Shown piece after piece: positions 49,355 to 63,200 of a stretch of DNA of 64,000 bases (the first letter of the stretch is position 1; each line of letters begins with the position of its first letter). Made by a program: the position numbers and the translations under genes. The notes beneath the pieces were generated by a model, which was not told where the DNA came from, searched no databases, and saw only the letters and a list, made by a program, of their open reading frames with translations. The stretch comes from Panagrolaimus kolymaensis (lineage: Eukaryota; Nematoda; Chromadorea; Rhabditida; Panagrolaimidae), in the NCBI GenBank assembly GCA_028622995.1, contig JAJQJQ010000066.1, positions 434,001 through 498,000 on the forward strand. Reading direction: 5' to 3'.

Positions 49355-51615
49355 CTTGGAAATCCCATGTTGCATTTTCTTGCAAAATATTTAAAGTGAT
49401 TTTTGGCACGTTCCACATATTTTCTAGAACCAAAACTTTTATGTTTATCATAAATAAAGATTTGGTTGCAGTAGTTTTTAACTCTTTTAAAACAAATTTT
49501 CTCGAAAGAAAAAAATTCACCAAGTTTTTCAAACAATTCCCAACAGTCTTTACTCTATTCACTTTTTTACTACAAAATTCTTTTATTTTTCTTCGTTTGT
49601 TTTTTCTTAAAGTATTTATTTTTACCGACTTTAAAATAGAAAATAAGAAACTAAAATTCCCAGTGGACCCTTTTTTGGTTAACCTTTTTTCCTGTGGCTT
49701 CGCTGAAAAGAAAAAGAAAAGAAAAAAGCAATAGTTTTTTTTGTTCAAAAGAAAATCTTCTTAAATGTCCACTTTTTTTGTTTGGTTTTATTTATTTTAT
49801 TTATTGAGAGGGTGGAATAAAATCATGGCTGCCCTTTAACCTCCTCACCCTTAAATATATCCCTTTTCGATTTGAAACATCATTTTCTGAGGAGTCTGTC
49901 TGAAAAAGAAAAATTTTAATTGCCTTTAATTAAATGTAAAATTTTTTGAGTTTTCTTTAATAACATTTTTCTTTATTTTGCATGCTTTTTCAACTTTTTA
50001 CTTTTTGAGTGACTTTTTTTTGGAAGCTGCTACTTTTTTTTTGTTTTGTTGTTTTTTGGTTTTTGGTTGAAAGGAGAATGAATGACTTGAGTGGATAAAA
50101 TAAATTCGACGTAAAAATGATGGCCGCAACAAAAAAAATTGGAAGGAAAGCAACAAAAAAACTTTTGACGCAGCGGCTATTTTGCATTTTATTTTACTAT
50201 TTTCTAAATCGGCAAAAAATTGTTATTGTTGCATTTATTTATTTTTTGAATTTTTGGTGTTAACAACTTTTTATTAGTGGTCGTTATGAATGTTAAAAAA
50301 GGAGCACTTTAAAATATAAATTTTTTTTTGAAGTTAATATTTAGATGATTTTTTTACTATATAAAAATTAAATGTGAAATACCTAGAGTCTCAAGACAAA
50401 AGAGGATTTTATGATTTGAACTTCTCCTTCAACCTTTTTTTTGTTCATTGAGCAATTTATTTCTAATTTTTTTGTAGCCAAAAGAAGATTGTGTCACATT
50501 TTATTCTGTTCTTAAATTTCATATTTTTTGTTTATTATTATTTTTATGAGTCAAAAGGTTAAAAGCTAAGAAACTTATTTTTGGTTTTAATCTTACAAGG
50601 CGGATGTCTTTATGCCTCTATTTTTCTTTCAAAATTTTCTGTCAGTCAGATGATTATTAACATCGTTAAAGAAAAAAGGAAAAAAGCTTTAATAAAACCA
50701 AACTCATAGTCACTCTTTTTACTGTATATGTATGGGAATGTTTACACAATTTTTATTTCCGTTTTTTTCTTTTTTAAATGAACACTCGGCTTTTTTCATT
50801 TTTTTGATTTTTCATAAATCTTAGATCTTGCTCTTAAAATAAAAAATTAATACTGTAATTTATGGATTATAAAAGAAAAGCTACGATCGCTAAAAATAAA
50901 AACAGCGGTTTAGAACTTTTCAAAATTTTCATTTTTGGCATAAAAATTCTAAGTTTGTGGAAGATAAGTTTTTAAATATATTCGATACAAGACTCCGGGG
51001 TAATAAACGTTTTTTTCTTTAAGAAATGTGAGTTCCTACTGTGAAGTTAATTAAATGTTCAATCTATTATTATTAGTTCAATTTGATGAAATATTAAATC
51101 TGGAATATTCCTTTTTACCATTTACTATGTTATAAAGAGGTTAAATTTAAGAGCATAGTCTGGTTTACTTCCTCGCAGCATAAAATTATTGTTCCTTTGA
51201 GACTCAATCATTTTTATTTTCGTCGGTTTATAAAGTTTGTTGTAGTTTTTAAAATTTTGACTTTTGCGCTTTAAAAAAATATTAAAAAAATTACTTTGAT
51301 ATCATTTTCATTTCCTTTCTCAGCCGGAAAGAAATTATAGACCTTTAAAAATCCTTGGAATGCATTTTTTTTGTTGCACAGATTCAATAATGTTTATTTT
51401 ACAAAAAAATCAAACTATCACGCTCTTATTATTTTTTTTAGATTTATTAAAATATAATAACTACATCGAAGCTTTTTTGGAATTTAAAGTAAAAAGTTAA
51501 TTACTGGTTTGCTTCTTTAATGGCGCGCCTCAAAGCCTCAAAACATAGTGAATATTTATCCAAAACACCTTGATTTGTTAGTCATAAAAGCAATAGCAGC
51601 AGCTGCTACATACAT

Positions 51616-51843
51616 GGGCAAGGGAGTGTGTCAAGGTTTTTTTGCTAGCGGTACCCCAAATTTTCCAAAGGGTCTCCCCTCTCTGCTATTTTTTGGCTAG
51701 CAGAAAAAAAAGCGGTACCCTCAGAATACAGAAAAAAATTTCCCTTGGTATCCCCTGTGGATTTTTTTCATTTTCTAAAAAACCTCAGCGGTACCCCGGT
51801 ACCTCTGGGTGTGTCAAAACACACCCAAACACACCCTGTGCCC
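51616..51843. mobile_element. Candidate fold-back/MITE-like element rich in GGTACC
   Basis: The ends are imperfectly complementary: GGGCAAGGGAGTGTGTCAAGG on the left, and on the right the complement of GGGCACAGGGTGTG. ACAT or ATGT flanks each side, and an AGCAGCT/AGCTGCT match extends further out. Inside are four GGTACC sites (near 51649, 51712, 51790 and 51799) and GCTAGC/CTAGCAG segments. It is more GC-rich than its surroundings and non-coding. The target duplication is not clear, so the limits are provisional. Confidence 0.5.
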
Positions 51844-54800
51844 ATGTGTGAGCTGCTATGATTTTTATTCCAAAAATTAATAAAAAAATAAAAAAGTGTG
51901 TTGGTGGTTTTTTGTTTAAAGGCAAAATTTTAAAGAATTATTTGTAAATAAACTTCTGAACTTTAAATGTAAACAAATAGGGTCAATCATTCTAAAGCGG
52001 CAGTTTTTTTATCACTGATTTGTTAAAACAATTTTCTTTTTGTTTATCGTTCAAAATTTTCATTGAATATTCAGCGATTACTTTTTTTTGCAAAATTTTT
52101 TTGTACCCTAAAAATAAAATATGCAAACTTCATCATACTTTTTTTATTTTATATATGTAAGTGAAAAACACGTACATATTTTTATTTAGATGTAAAATCT
52201 AAAAGCATAGCTTTTTCCTATTTTTTTATATTGCACTTTTACGTTTTTCTTCTTCTTCATGTTTTGAAAAGAAAAGCAATGCTGCAAAAAATTTTTTTCA
52301 TGTTATTATTATTTTTTGCTTCATTAAAAGAAAGAGTTAGAGGCTGCAAAACTTTTTCTTTTCTTGAAGCTTATTAAAATTTTTAGTTGTTCGAGATATT
52401 TTCCTTGGCATTTTTTGTGATGGCAGGAGCCACAATTGCTGAATGAAATCTGCCTCGCGATTAGTGTTTCCTCGACACTTGCAAAATTATTTGCAAAAAA
52501 ACCGTTTTCCAAAAAAAAATTAGACCATTTTTTGTTGTTCGACAGCTAGCATTTTTTCCGCGTATTAGTGTTATTTTTGTTGCATTATTTTGAGTCACCC
52601 ATGCTTTAGCATCAGCATTTTCTTAGATGAATATTTTTTTCCAACTAAAGCATTTATTTCTTACATTTGAATCCGACTCATAACCATCTAAGAATTACTC
52701 CTCTACCGTAATGAATGACTTTTTGAAACATCACTTTTATGATAAAAAAAAATAATTTGCGTCAAATTTCTGCAAAAATAGTTGCAAATAAAAAACCAAG
52801 AACTTTTTTTTATTCAAAGTCAAAAAAAATTTGAATGAAACTAATTAAGCTTTATATTTTTGCAAAGAGACTTTTTGCTGCCTAACTTTTATGAAAATAA
52901 AAATTATTGACTCTTGGGATTGAAAAAAAAAGTGAAAATATGTATTTGAGGATTCTAAAAATGGGATAAAAGTCTGTAGTTGCCGTTTTTAGAATTATTA
53001 GAAAATTTATTTTAAAAAAAAATACAAAAAGAAGCAAATATAAAAGTTTGCGTGATGCCATGTTTGTGTTTGTGTGTTCAAGAAACAAATGAGCGAATGA
53101 ATGTCGTCGTCGAGCAGCCAGTTTATGCGTGCTTTTGCAAAGTTGAAACAATGCTTTACTTTTAAGAATGTCGATATATTTTTTTATTCTTATATGACTT
53201 TTTTTTCATAGTTGCAAGATTTTTTTGACAAATTCCTATAATCACCTTTGCCATTTCAAATTCCATGAGTTAGTTCTCTTGCACTTCAAATAAAAAAACA
53301 ATAAAAAACTAGTTCAAATATTTTCTTTTTATATTAATAAAAATTTGAGGGAATTCTTAAAACATTTTAATGCGTCAATTTTTTTTATCTTGTTTTGATA
53401 AATTTTTAACATCTTTTTATTATTAAAATATACTGTGGCATCCATCTTTTTTTTATTTCTTAATCTCACTTTTTTCAAAAAGATTATTTACGTAATCTTT
53501 TTTATTTTTTTATTTTATTTCTTTTCATTGCTTGTTTGTTTGCTTCATAAAATGTCTTTTTTACATTTACAAATCTTTTTCTATTTTTGCAAAAAAATGT
53601 TACTTTTTACATTTCTTATTTATTTTTTTCATTTACTCATAAGACTTTATTTATTAAATCCTATGTCAAAAAGAAGAAAAAAATATTAAGACTTACATAC
53701 AAATGCAAGGTTGCCTATTTTTTATTTCTTTCTTTTCATGGATTTTGCAAAATCCTTTTTAATTTAAGCGTCTTTTTACTTTTATTATTATACTAAGAAT
53801 TTAAAAATATTATAAAATACTTAGTAATAGTTTTTTGTTTTGTTTTTTAAGAAATTCGGGTGTAATACAAAAAAGAAAAGGAACGATTAGAGATTATTCA
53901 GATCAAACAAACACGGTTTTGCAAATTTTTAGTAGTGTTATGAATTATGAAAAAAAATTTTCTGTAATTTTATAAAAAAATTTAAAAGTTTGACTAGGTT
54001 TTTATTTTGTCTGTAAAAAATGAGAGTAAAATCTAAAAAATGCTAAGTAAAAGTGTCAACATAACTCCAACCCCACTTTTTTGGAGTTTATGCCGCCTAT
54101 CGAAATTTTCTTTCCTGCTTTGCCTACAGTTAATTAGTTTTCTAGATATTAATTAAAAACAACATTGAACCTTTACTGTTATGATGTGATTTTTTTTATC
54201 TAAACGTTTGTAAACATTTTTCCAAAAAATGCTAGCTACAAATTCTTTTCATTAAGGTCGTAAATGTTTTTTTAAAAGCTTCCTTCATATTTTAAAAGCT
54301 TACAAAACATTTTTTTTTGAAAAGGTTAAAAGCAAATATATTAAAAGATTTAACAATTTTCTTTTTAATTTTTTCACGTTTAAAATCTTTGCTGGATGAG
54401 ATTAAGCTTGCCTGCAATTTTATTTTGATACTACGAGGATTAAAACCAAATAAATAAGATAAAAACATAAAAGAGAATATAAGGCTCCAAGATTTTTTTT
54501 AATTCGTTGCGTGGAATAAGAAAAAGAACTAAAGATTTTTTTAATAATAATATTTAGCTGCCGAAGAAGCATAAGTAACTAGGAAAGATGAAGACTTTCT
54601 TTTTTAGGATTCAGCACCTCTGCCAGTGGATTTGTTTTTTCCGTTTTCCACTTTTTTATATAATAAAAATAGATAGAAAATAAAATCTTGTTTCTTTGGC
54701 TTTAGCGCTTTTTTGGAATTATTCATTTCCTTTCATTTTCCTTTTTTCTTTTTGCTCTGCTTTTTTGATAGAGATTTTAATATATATTTTCTCAAGCAAT

Positions 54801-57800
54801 GTTAGGAGTTGTTGGCTCTACTTTAAATTACTTCTCTACACTTATTTTTTTGCTTATGTTTAGTTTATTTGGGTAAAGAAAATTAAGTGAGCAAAAAAAA
54901 GTGCAGCTTGTGTGATGTCGTGATGTGAGAGCCTTGGAAAAAGGTTAGTTATTCTTAGATTGTTTGAGTACTAAAAATATGTGGCTTTTATAGAATTTTT
55001 TATGCTTTATTTTACATAAGATTTTATCAACCATCAGCTGATTTCACTTTAGAAAAAAATGTAAACATCTGCAATAAGGTGTGTGTTTAGCTTCGAAATG
55101 CCATTTAAACGAATAATTACTTTTAATTGATGTTTACTTTTTTATATGATTCGTAGCCAATTAGCAAACCATAATTGCAACGCAATAATAAGTTAAGGCT
55201 AAAATAGTAATTCTACCATATCTTTTTAAATTCATATTGAGAATCATAATATCCCTTTTCACCCCATGGATTTTCATTTGAAGTTTATTAAGGCTTCATT
55301 GCTCATTTCTTCTCAAAGTAATTATTGATGTCATAACACATGTAAAAAACTTTTTAATTTTAATCATAGTTCGTTATGTTAAGAAACGTGAATGCCAGAC
55401 TTTCAGCTGGTGCTTTCTCGTGGTGGTCGCTACAACTTCCTTTTTTTTTTTTGCAACTTCTATTTACTTTGAATAAGTCGAAAATGTTAAAGCATGCTAA
55501 TTTTTATTTTTTTCTCTTTCATTTCGACGTCACAATTCTCTCGTGCTACTTCCGTTAACTTCAGTAAAGGTTGTCTAAAGTAATAAAAAATATATTTTTT
55601 TTTTACATTTGAGATAATAAAAAGAACCGAACTCATCCGGCTTATTACCACTACCACCTTCTAATCATTAGATTTAGTCACCAAAATCTCGGCTTTTTCC
55701 TACAAAAAAAATGTAATTTCATTGCCAAAAATTGTGCCTTTATAATTTTCCTCTATTTTTTTAAAAATTGTAATCTTTAATTAAACCCTTCGAAATGTAG
55801 AAAATAGTTATTTTGTTTCACACCATTTTTAACAACCTACGTTTTTCCGCTCATATGTATGCAACATTTATTTATTTTTTAAAGTATCAACAATCAATGA
55901 GAATTGTAACTTGGAATAATAATAATTGTGTTTTTTCTTTTGCTTTTAAAAAAGTAAGGAAATAAATATTAATTAAAAATAACTTCGTTATTGACTCTCT
56001 TGCTTTCTTTTAAAGTTTTTTACGTATATTACACGTGAGCGGTTTCCTCTTACATTTGTTTAGGCTTTTTTTACATAAAAAAAAACTTAGAGGTCTGCCC
56101 ATTTGGATCGGTAGGTTGTGAAGCAAAAAATATCAGATATTTGAATACCAAATTAAAAATAGCACTCGATTACATTCATTTTTTTCACAACAATTTTATT
56201 TATCACCGCTGCATTTTTTGATAATTTATTTTAGATTGCGTTGTCTCTCTCTTTAAAACGAAAAACTGACCACAATCCACAATCACAACCACAAACACGC
56301 GAGCGAGCATCAAAGCTTAATTCTAAAATTGATTTACGGCCGCTTTTTTTGCTTCTTTTTTTCTTCTGCTTTAATGCCATTCTTACTTTGGTTGCAACAA
56401 CAACAACTTCTTTTAAAGGCTTTTTTAGCCTTCGTTTTTTGGGCTTCTAATAAGAACTAATTCCCCCATCTTTTTTTGTCTCTTTCTTCCGTTGCTTCTT
56501 GAGATTTTTTTGCAACAAAAATTTTAAACATTTAAAAAAAATTTGAAATCTATGCAAAACATTTGTTTTTATGTTTGATAACAAACTTTTTTTTGAGTCT
56601 CTATCGTCTTCGACCATCCTACTTTTTTTCCATTCCTTAAATATATATTTTTCTTCTTATGATTTTTTTCCTCCTCTTCTTTTTCCTTTTTTCAATAACT
56701 TGAAAAAACATTGATAATATCTTCTTCTTTTTTGCCACCTTTTATATTTTTTTGTCCCTCTTGTTTTGTTTTCTTTTGATACTTCTTGATGATGACTGAT
56801 GAAGTGTAGAAAAAAAAAAGAGAAAAGAAAAGGTGGCGACGTTTAGTCTAGCGCAGACTAACTTATGTTAGTTTTTATTTTGCTTACGTTTGAAATTATG
56901 AAAAAAGTTTTTTTTGTTAAAGCTTTGTTTCACTTTTTTATAGGTTAAGCGATTAGGTGTTTTGTAGTCTCAAAAGGGAAATAAGCGAGTGTTATTCTGA
57001 GTTGTTTTAGAATAAAAAGGCTTTGCTTCATTTTTTGGCCTTAAAAAATTTTTGAGTTTAAAATTCTCGAAAAAAAAATGCAAAACTCAGACATTCCATC
57101 ATTTTCTTTGCAACCATCTTTGCCACTAACTATGCCTCCCACTGAGAAAATTATTATTCCCCTCCTCCAAATCCTTATTTCATCTCATTATAATTATTAG
57201 CCAAATTTATGTTGTTATGTAAAACAACTTACGTATATCCGTTTATAACATTTTTTTATTCATCTTCCTGCAAAAAATGAAATCTCTTATTCATTCATTT
57301 TTTTCTTTGACGTTAGCAAATGAATCCTTATAAAAGAAAAATTTATTACGGAAGCAACAGCAACCACAAGAAAAAAAGCCAACTTTTAAACTAGCTAAAA
57401 AAGAAAATATTATAGTCTCCACGTTTATTTTTTGCTGCTTTTAAAGCCATTTTTTTGCTACAGCTTCTTTAATTTAAATTTTCTTTTAAATCTTTTCTTT
57501 TATTGATTAACCTTCCTTCATTTGCTTATTTTTTTGGTTGCTGCTTTTGCTTTTCCCTTTTTCGGTTCATTCCATTTTTGACCCTTGAGAAGCCAAAAAT
57601 ATTATATTGCTGCTTTTTTTTATCATTGATGAAAGAAAAAAAAGAGGGGCTTCAATCTTATTTATTTTTTTTTCATTATTTCAGCAGCTTTTTTTTCTGT
57701 GTCTTTTTATATTTTTTGTTTGCAACATTTACGTTAAACACGAGACGACCTTATCATTCATAAAATCTATTCTCCTTATTTTTGTAGTTTATTTTTTGCT

Positions 57801-58745
57801 GAAAAATATGCTGTTTCGTTTTAAAGGATTTTTATCTTTACAAAACTTTGTAAAGGAAATTATTAAGAAATAGGTAAAACTTTTTTATAAAAGTGCAAAG
57901 TTTTAGTGTTCAGAGATTTCACACGGGACAGATTAGGCCGGAAATCGATAAGGTTGAATCGATGTTGTTTTCACTATTTTTTTGTGGATCGCATGTTCTT
58001 TTAGCTAACATTTTTTAATGAATCATGAATGGGGTTTTTCGAGAGTTTTAAAATTTAAAGTCTATCTTTTTTTAGTCTTCACCGTTCTTACCCTTTTGAC
58101 TTTCCTTCAATAATCATAAAAAAGTGACAGAAATTTTTTTAATGTATCTAAAAAAATCATAACTTCCGCCGCTGCCTCTGATAAGCCTTTCAATTTTTTA
58201 AACTCTATCTCATGTTTGCATGTATTCGTGCACTATTTTTCTCTTTGATTTAAAGCTTTTTTTCTTCGTGCTAAACAAAAATATGTACATTTTAATTGGG
58301 ATCAGTTTACTTTTTGGCGCCTTTTTTTGCTTGCATTTTTTAAAGTTTTTTTGTTGCAGAATTTGTTTGTTTCCATTTTTTTAATAAATTCCAAAAACAT
58401 TCGGGTTTTTTCTACTGATTCTTTTTTGCTCCAATAATAATTCCGACATCATCATTTCTGCAGTTTCAATTTCAAATAATATATATTAATTCCTTTCAAA
58501 ATCAAACAACGAACATTCAAACAAATAAAGAAATTATTATTCTGCAGTAACTAACTAAAAAAGTGAAGAAAAAAAATAAAGGAGCAATAATTATTATTTT
58601 CTTGTTTGTTTCAAACATCGAAAGTGAAAAAAATCCTCGCCACGCTGATTTTGGTTTAATAGCAACAAAAGCACCTCAAAAAAATAAACCGAAACCGTGG
58701 TGCAGTTTCATCAACCTTAAATTATTTTATTATCATTGATACTCA

Positions 58746-59843
58746 ATGATTTTAAGACTTTTATTAATTTTTATTATTATTTTTGAAACAAATGAAACCG
58801 TTTTAAAAGCATGGAGACATGTGGGTCGAAGAGAAGTGTGGCCCTTAGCTATGTCGTCGAGTGATACAGAAGAAGGTGGAATAGTTCAAGATGATCCTGG
58901 TGGAGGAGACGATGTCTTGGATGGTGGAAGCATCCTGCCCAATACCATCGATGGCAATCCTGAAGCTGCGGTGGATGATGATGAATTGAGCGCATATAAT
59001 CTTGAACGGCGTTCAAGGCAGCTTGGAAAAAAATATACCAAATATGAAGTATCTAAAAATAAACCCATTTATATTTTATTTCCTTTGCCCAAAGAGAGGG
59101 GTTTGCTGGAACATAATCCATTTGGAATTACTTTGCTCAAAGTTCAACCAGTGGTGGATGAAGCCATTTCGGAAGTTTATCGTCGACAATTAGTTCCTGA
59201 AGGAACAATTAAAACTCATTTTGAAGATACAAAATTAAGTGATGCTCATGGTCCAAATGTTGCTATTCATGCTTTAGTTAAAAATCAACTTGATTGCATT
59301 ATTGGTAAGTGAAACTTTCTCGAAGGATCAATTATGGTTTTTTTTGTCACGAAAATCTGGAAGATAGCTTTGGGTTTTTTAATATTCACGTTTCTTTCGG
59401 ATATTTTATTTTTATCATTTTAGGTTATGCATTTGTTTATGCTTTGGCTCCAGTAGCTCGAATGTCACCACATTGGGAAGATAATGATTCCCATGGAATT
59501 CCCGTGATAACATCCATTGGTTTAACAGCAAATTTAGATAATCGAAAAGAATATCAACTTATGACTCGAATATCTTCACCATATAAAGTTGTTAAAGATG
59601 CTGTGATAGCAGTGTTTATGAAATTTAAATGGGCTCGAACGGTATATTTATTTCATGATCGTCGTTCGGGCATGACGAGTCCAGATATCCCATATGGAGA
59701 ATGCTATCTCATGATGGCTTCATTGGAACCATATTTATCAAGATTTCATCGAATGGAACATAATTATTTTATGTTTAATGAATTAATATATGATCGAAAA
59801 GCTATGGAAGAACATTTAAAAAAAGCTAGCATGTTTAGTAATG
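58746..59843 (+). CDS. Receptor guanylyl cyclase ligand-binding domain module B (partial, GCY-28-like)
   Basis: Exon 1 at 58746-59304 and exon 2 at 59424-59843, joined at phase 1 and ending at a phase-1 donor G|GTTGGT. If that donor is not used, the frame continues to a stop at 59944. They give about 326 residues. The order is a signal peptide (ILRLLLIFIIIF), a 90-residue acidic, glycine-rich spacer, then a type-I periplasmic-binding fold beginning at KPIYILFPLP. The fold includes NPFGITLL, PVVDEA, QLDCIIGYAFVYALAPVARMS and IPVITS, then KWARTVYLFHD. The pattern is that of natriuretic-peptide-receptor-like cyclases, and GCY-28 is my best guess from memory. No kinase or cyclase exon is seen up to base 64000, so the rest lies outside or is missing. 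Confidence 0.78.
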
Positions 59844-60128
59844 GTTGGTTCTATCATTTTTTTGCACCATTTTATTTGCACGAATTATTTTTAAAAAATA
59901 AGGTTAAAAAGTTTACCCAAAAAAATGGGAGGGGGAAAAAATAAATGTAGGGAATTTTAAATTGGCAAAATTGATCATTATAAAAAAACACCTTACACAC
60001 TCAATAGATAAATTGGAGATAAGTAAACTCGTTTCATGGAAAATGTTGAAAATTTTAATTGGCTGACAAAAACGTATTTGATGAATCATGAAACTGCTAC
60101 CTCAAGTTTCAAGAATATATGTTACAAG

Positions 60129-60273
60129 CAGTGTTCTTCCTCGCCCCCATTTTCGCACGCACGCCCCTGCCCCGCCCCGCCCCGGGGCGCGGGGCGGGGC
60201 AGGGGCGAAGTTTCGAAAATTCCAGGGGCGCGGTGCGGTGCAGGGGCGACTTTTTGGGAAAGGAAGAACACTG
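60129..60273. mobile_element. hAT-type miniature transposon with GC-rich core
   Basis: The termini are a perfect inverted repeat CAGTGTTCTTCCT..GGAAGAACACTG, flanked on both sides by the identical octamer GTTACAAG (60121-60128 and 60274-60281). An 8-bp target duplication with CAGTG ends is characteristic of the hAT superfamily. The 145-bp element is non-coding. Its interior is an almost pure G/C palindromic tract (GCCCCTGCCCCGC and its complement) within an otherwise AT-rich region. Confidence 0.88.
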
Positions 60274-60281
60274 GTTACAAG

Positions 60282-63200
60282 GTTTCACTTGGAAATGAAT
60301 AATTAAATTTTGTGTGAAACCAAAATTCTTTTCCAAACCAAAGGATTAATGTAAAAAAAATCTTACAACAATTAATTATATCGTAATAATTACTCAAGCT
60401 TAAAAATAATAAAAATAATAATAATACTCTGGTAAAAATAAATTACGTAATATAGCCATTGGCCTTCGGGAAAAAAATAAACATGTAAAAAATTGTATTT
60501 GAGCAAAGAAAGCTCAAATTTCTTTATTATTTTTTTAAACAATCTTCTTCTTCCAAGGATTTTCTTTGCTGCTGAGGTTCAAATTCACAAACGTCTTAGA
60601 CTCACGTATTTTAACCACTAAAAAATAAAGAATATTAATAAATAATTAATTTAAAAATGGGATTTTCCTATTCGTGTGTGAAAGAAAGAAAGAAAATTTG
60701 TGTTTGTATAAAAGCTTTTTTGAAGTTTCAAAAATTGTAGGCTTATTAAAAAATTTCTTACAAATGCACCGACGAAGAAAAAATGACGGAAATTATAGTT
60801 TTTTTAAAAATTGTTACATTTTTTTGAGTTTCTTTTTTTTATTGCTTGTCTTTGATAAAGTTTTGTGGTTTTGCATCATAGAAGCAAGCGCGGCACATGG
60901 CATTTCTTCAAAAAGGGAAGGAAAATGTAATTACATTTTTTTTACACAAGTTCTTTTATGATAATTTTCGACGTCATTTTGCTTTTTGTGGTGGCAGTGA
61001 GGAGGTTATTAAGGCTACTAGCAATAAACTTTATTGAATGAAATAAGTTGGTTGAAGCGTAGTAAAGAAGTCAGGTGATGGACATTTTGAAGTTTGACAT
61101 GAGAAGATGTGGAAAGGTTGTTTTTTTTTTGACTCAAAAAAGGTACAAGCTATAGTTTTTATTTTTGCCCTGCCAAATAATTCAAATTAAACCTTTTTAA
61201 CCTCAAATAGAAAATTACCTTGCGTAGTTAAAATTCAAGTTTTATTTATTGTTGCAATTTCTTAAACTAAGAATTATTTTTCATATACTTTTTTGACTGA
61301 CGTTTTCAATGACAACAGCACTCATTTTGGACCTTATTTATTTTTTTCACCTTATCTGATCATGTTGTCTGTGTTATCACGTTTTTCTTAAACTGCAATT
61401 TTTGCAACTTTCCTTTACTTCCATTTTAGAGTTAAAAAGCTTATGACAGGTGAAATAAAATGAAGGGCTCATGCTAATAAATTTTCTTTCTCTCTTTCCT
61501 ATCAACCATAATTGTAAAAAAATCAATTTGGTTGGAAAAAGTAATTTGTCGACTGACTTCCTTTTTTTAAATTAAATTAGCAGAAAAAAAATTTTTTTAA
61601 GCTTACTTTCTTTTATTGCAATTATTATTACATATATATTTTCTATTTTGTTATTATGAAAGCAATTTTTTATAAGACCAAATTTTTGATTTAGTATCTA
61701 TAAACAAAAACAATGAAGCTCCTATTATTAGAAAAATAGCTGCCGATTCTAAAACATTTTTGTTTATTTGTTTTTTCTGCAAATTTTCATTTGTGGAAAT
61801 GAGAGAAATTCCATTGCTTGCATCATTTTGTTTAACATTTTCATTTAGCAAGAAAATTTATGAATTCTTGAAGCTTTTCAAGTTCCTGTTTTCAGCCTTT
61901 TTTAAAACCTTTAATGCCAACAAAAAAAAAATAAAGTGCATTATTGCCACTTCTCGCTTACTCACTCACATCATTCTCATTTCATTTTTTATTTTTGTTA
62001 AATAAAGAAATCTTAATTGCCTTAAGGCGGCTTGCTTGCTTGCTTATTTGAGCTTCGAAATATTTCTTATTACCCGTAACCCAAATATGCTGGCTGCATC
62101 ATCCATCTCATTCTCATGGGATTGGTTGGGTTAAATCAACAAAAAAAATTTTAATTTCATCTTTTTTACTCTTTATTTTTATTTTTACGTTTTTAAAAAA
62201 AGAAATTAAGAGTTTACTTAAGAGCCATCTTTGCACAAAATTAAAACGTTTCTTAAAATTTTATGCAAAATTTCTTTTCCATTTTTGGACCTCATGCCGC
62301 TTTTATTTTTCACGTCGACTATGTATTTCTTTGGTTGATAGGAACCACTTTTTTCTTACTTCAGTTTCTCGATTTTTCGATTGTATTTTTTTTATTTTAC
62401 TTCGAAATAATGTTTTAAAATTATAAACAAGATTTTCTTCCTCTTCATTTTTTTTCTTCTCAAAATTTTCAGATTTAAGTTTTTTTTCTTCAGCTCTTTT
62501 TTTCTATCTGCATCAAAGCTTTTAAGCTTCATGCAATTCCGTTTCAAGTTTTTTTTATTTTTCTCCCAAAAAGGAATGGCTTTGAATAATTTATAGTTTT
62601 TTTGCTTTCGTCAATTCTTTCCTTTTTTTTTCTTTTTGCTATATTTTTAAGTTTTTTTTCGGTTTCATTGTTTCTGAATTTTTATATTGTTTGGAAGAAC
62701 AATAAAATGCCACATCGATGTCATCTTTCAAAATGTGATATGAAATTTTATTTTGAAGCGTTTAAGCATAAATCGAGTTGACAACAAGCTTTCTTCTTTT
62801 TCTTAGTTTTTATTTTGTTAAAAATATTTCTAAACAATAGAATTCTTTGTGGGCATCAAAAAAGAAATATGTATCATTTATTTTTTTGTGATGAACAGCC
62901 TATAGCGAAAAAGCGAAGAAATATAAAAAATGGCAGCAATTTTTTATATTATTTTTTTATCAAAGAAAAATGTCAATGTTTTGATTTTCTGCTCTTCTTC
63001 TGCGTTCTTTGCTATTTTTAGGGACAAAAATTCCCACTTTATCGATGTGTTTTTCTTGTTTTGCAAAAAAGAATATATAACAGATTTTTTTCTTTGAAAT
63101 TTGTTTGATTTTTCTTTCATAATGTACCTTTTTTTGACCTTTATTATTCCTTTTTATTGTATCTTTTGTCTTTTGCATTATTATTTTTTCTTTTTTTGCA

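Larger units (their letters stand above)
45609..58745. other. 13-kb gene-free stretch between two cyclase ectodomain modules
   Basis: No exon with protein character was found on either strand. Contents worth noting are a GC-rich imperfect inverted repeat at about 47461-47520, an (ATTC) microsatellite at about 49328-49354, and the fold-back element at 51616-51843. The stretch is intergenic or a very long intron. Confidence 0.5.

Noticed and set aside
61654..61851. Possible 65-residue single-helix protein on the minus strand
   Set aside because: It lacks an ATG, an upstream stop closes the frame, and no convincing acceptor or family match was found; too weak to list as a gene.
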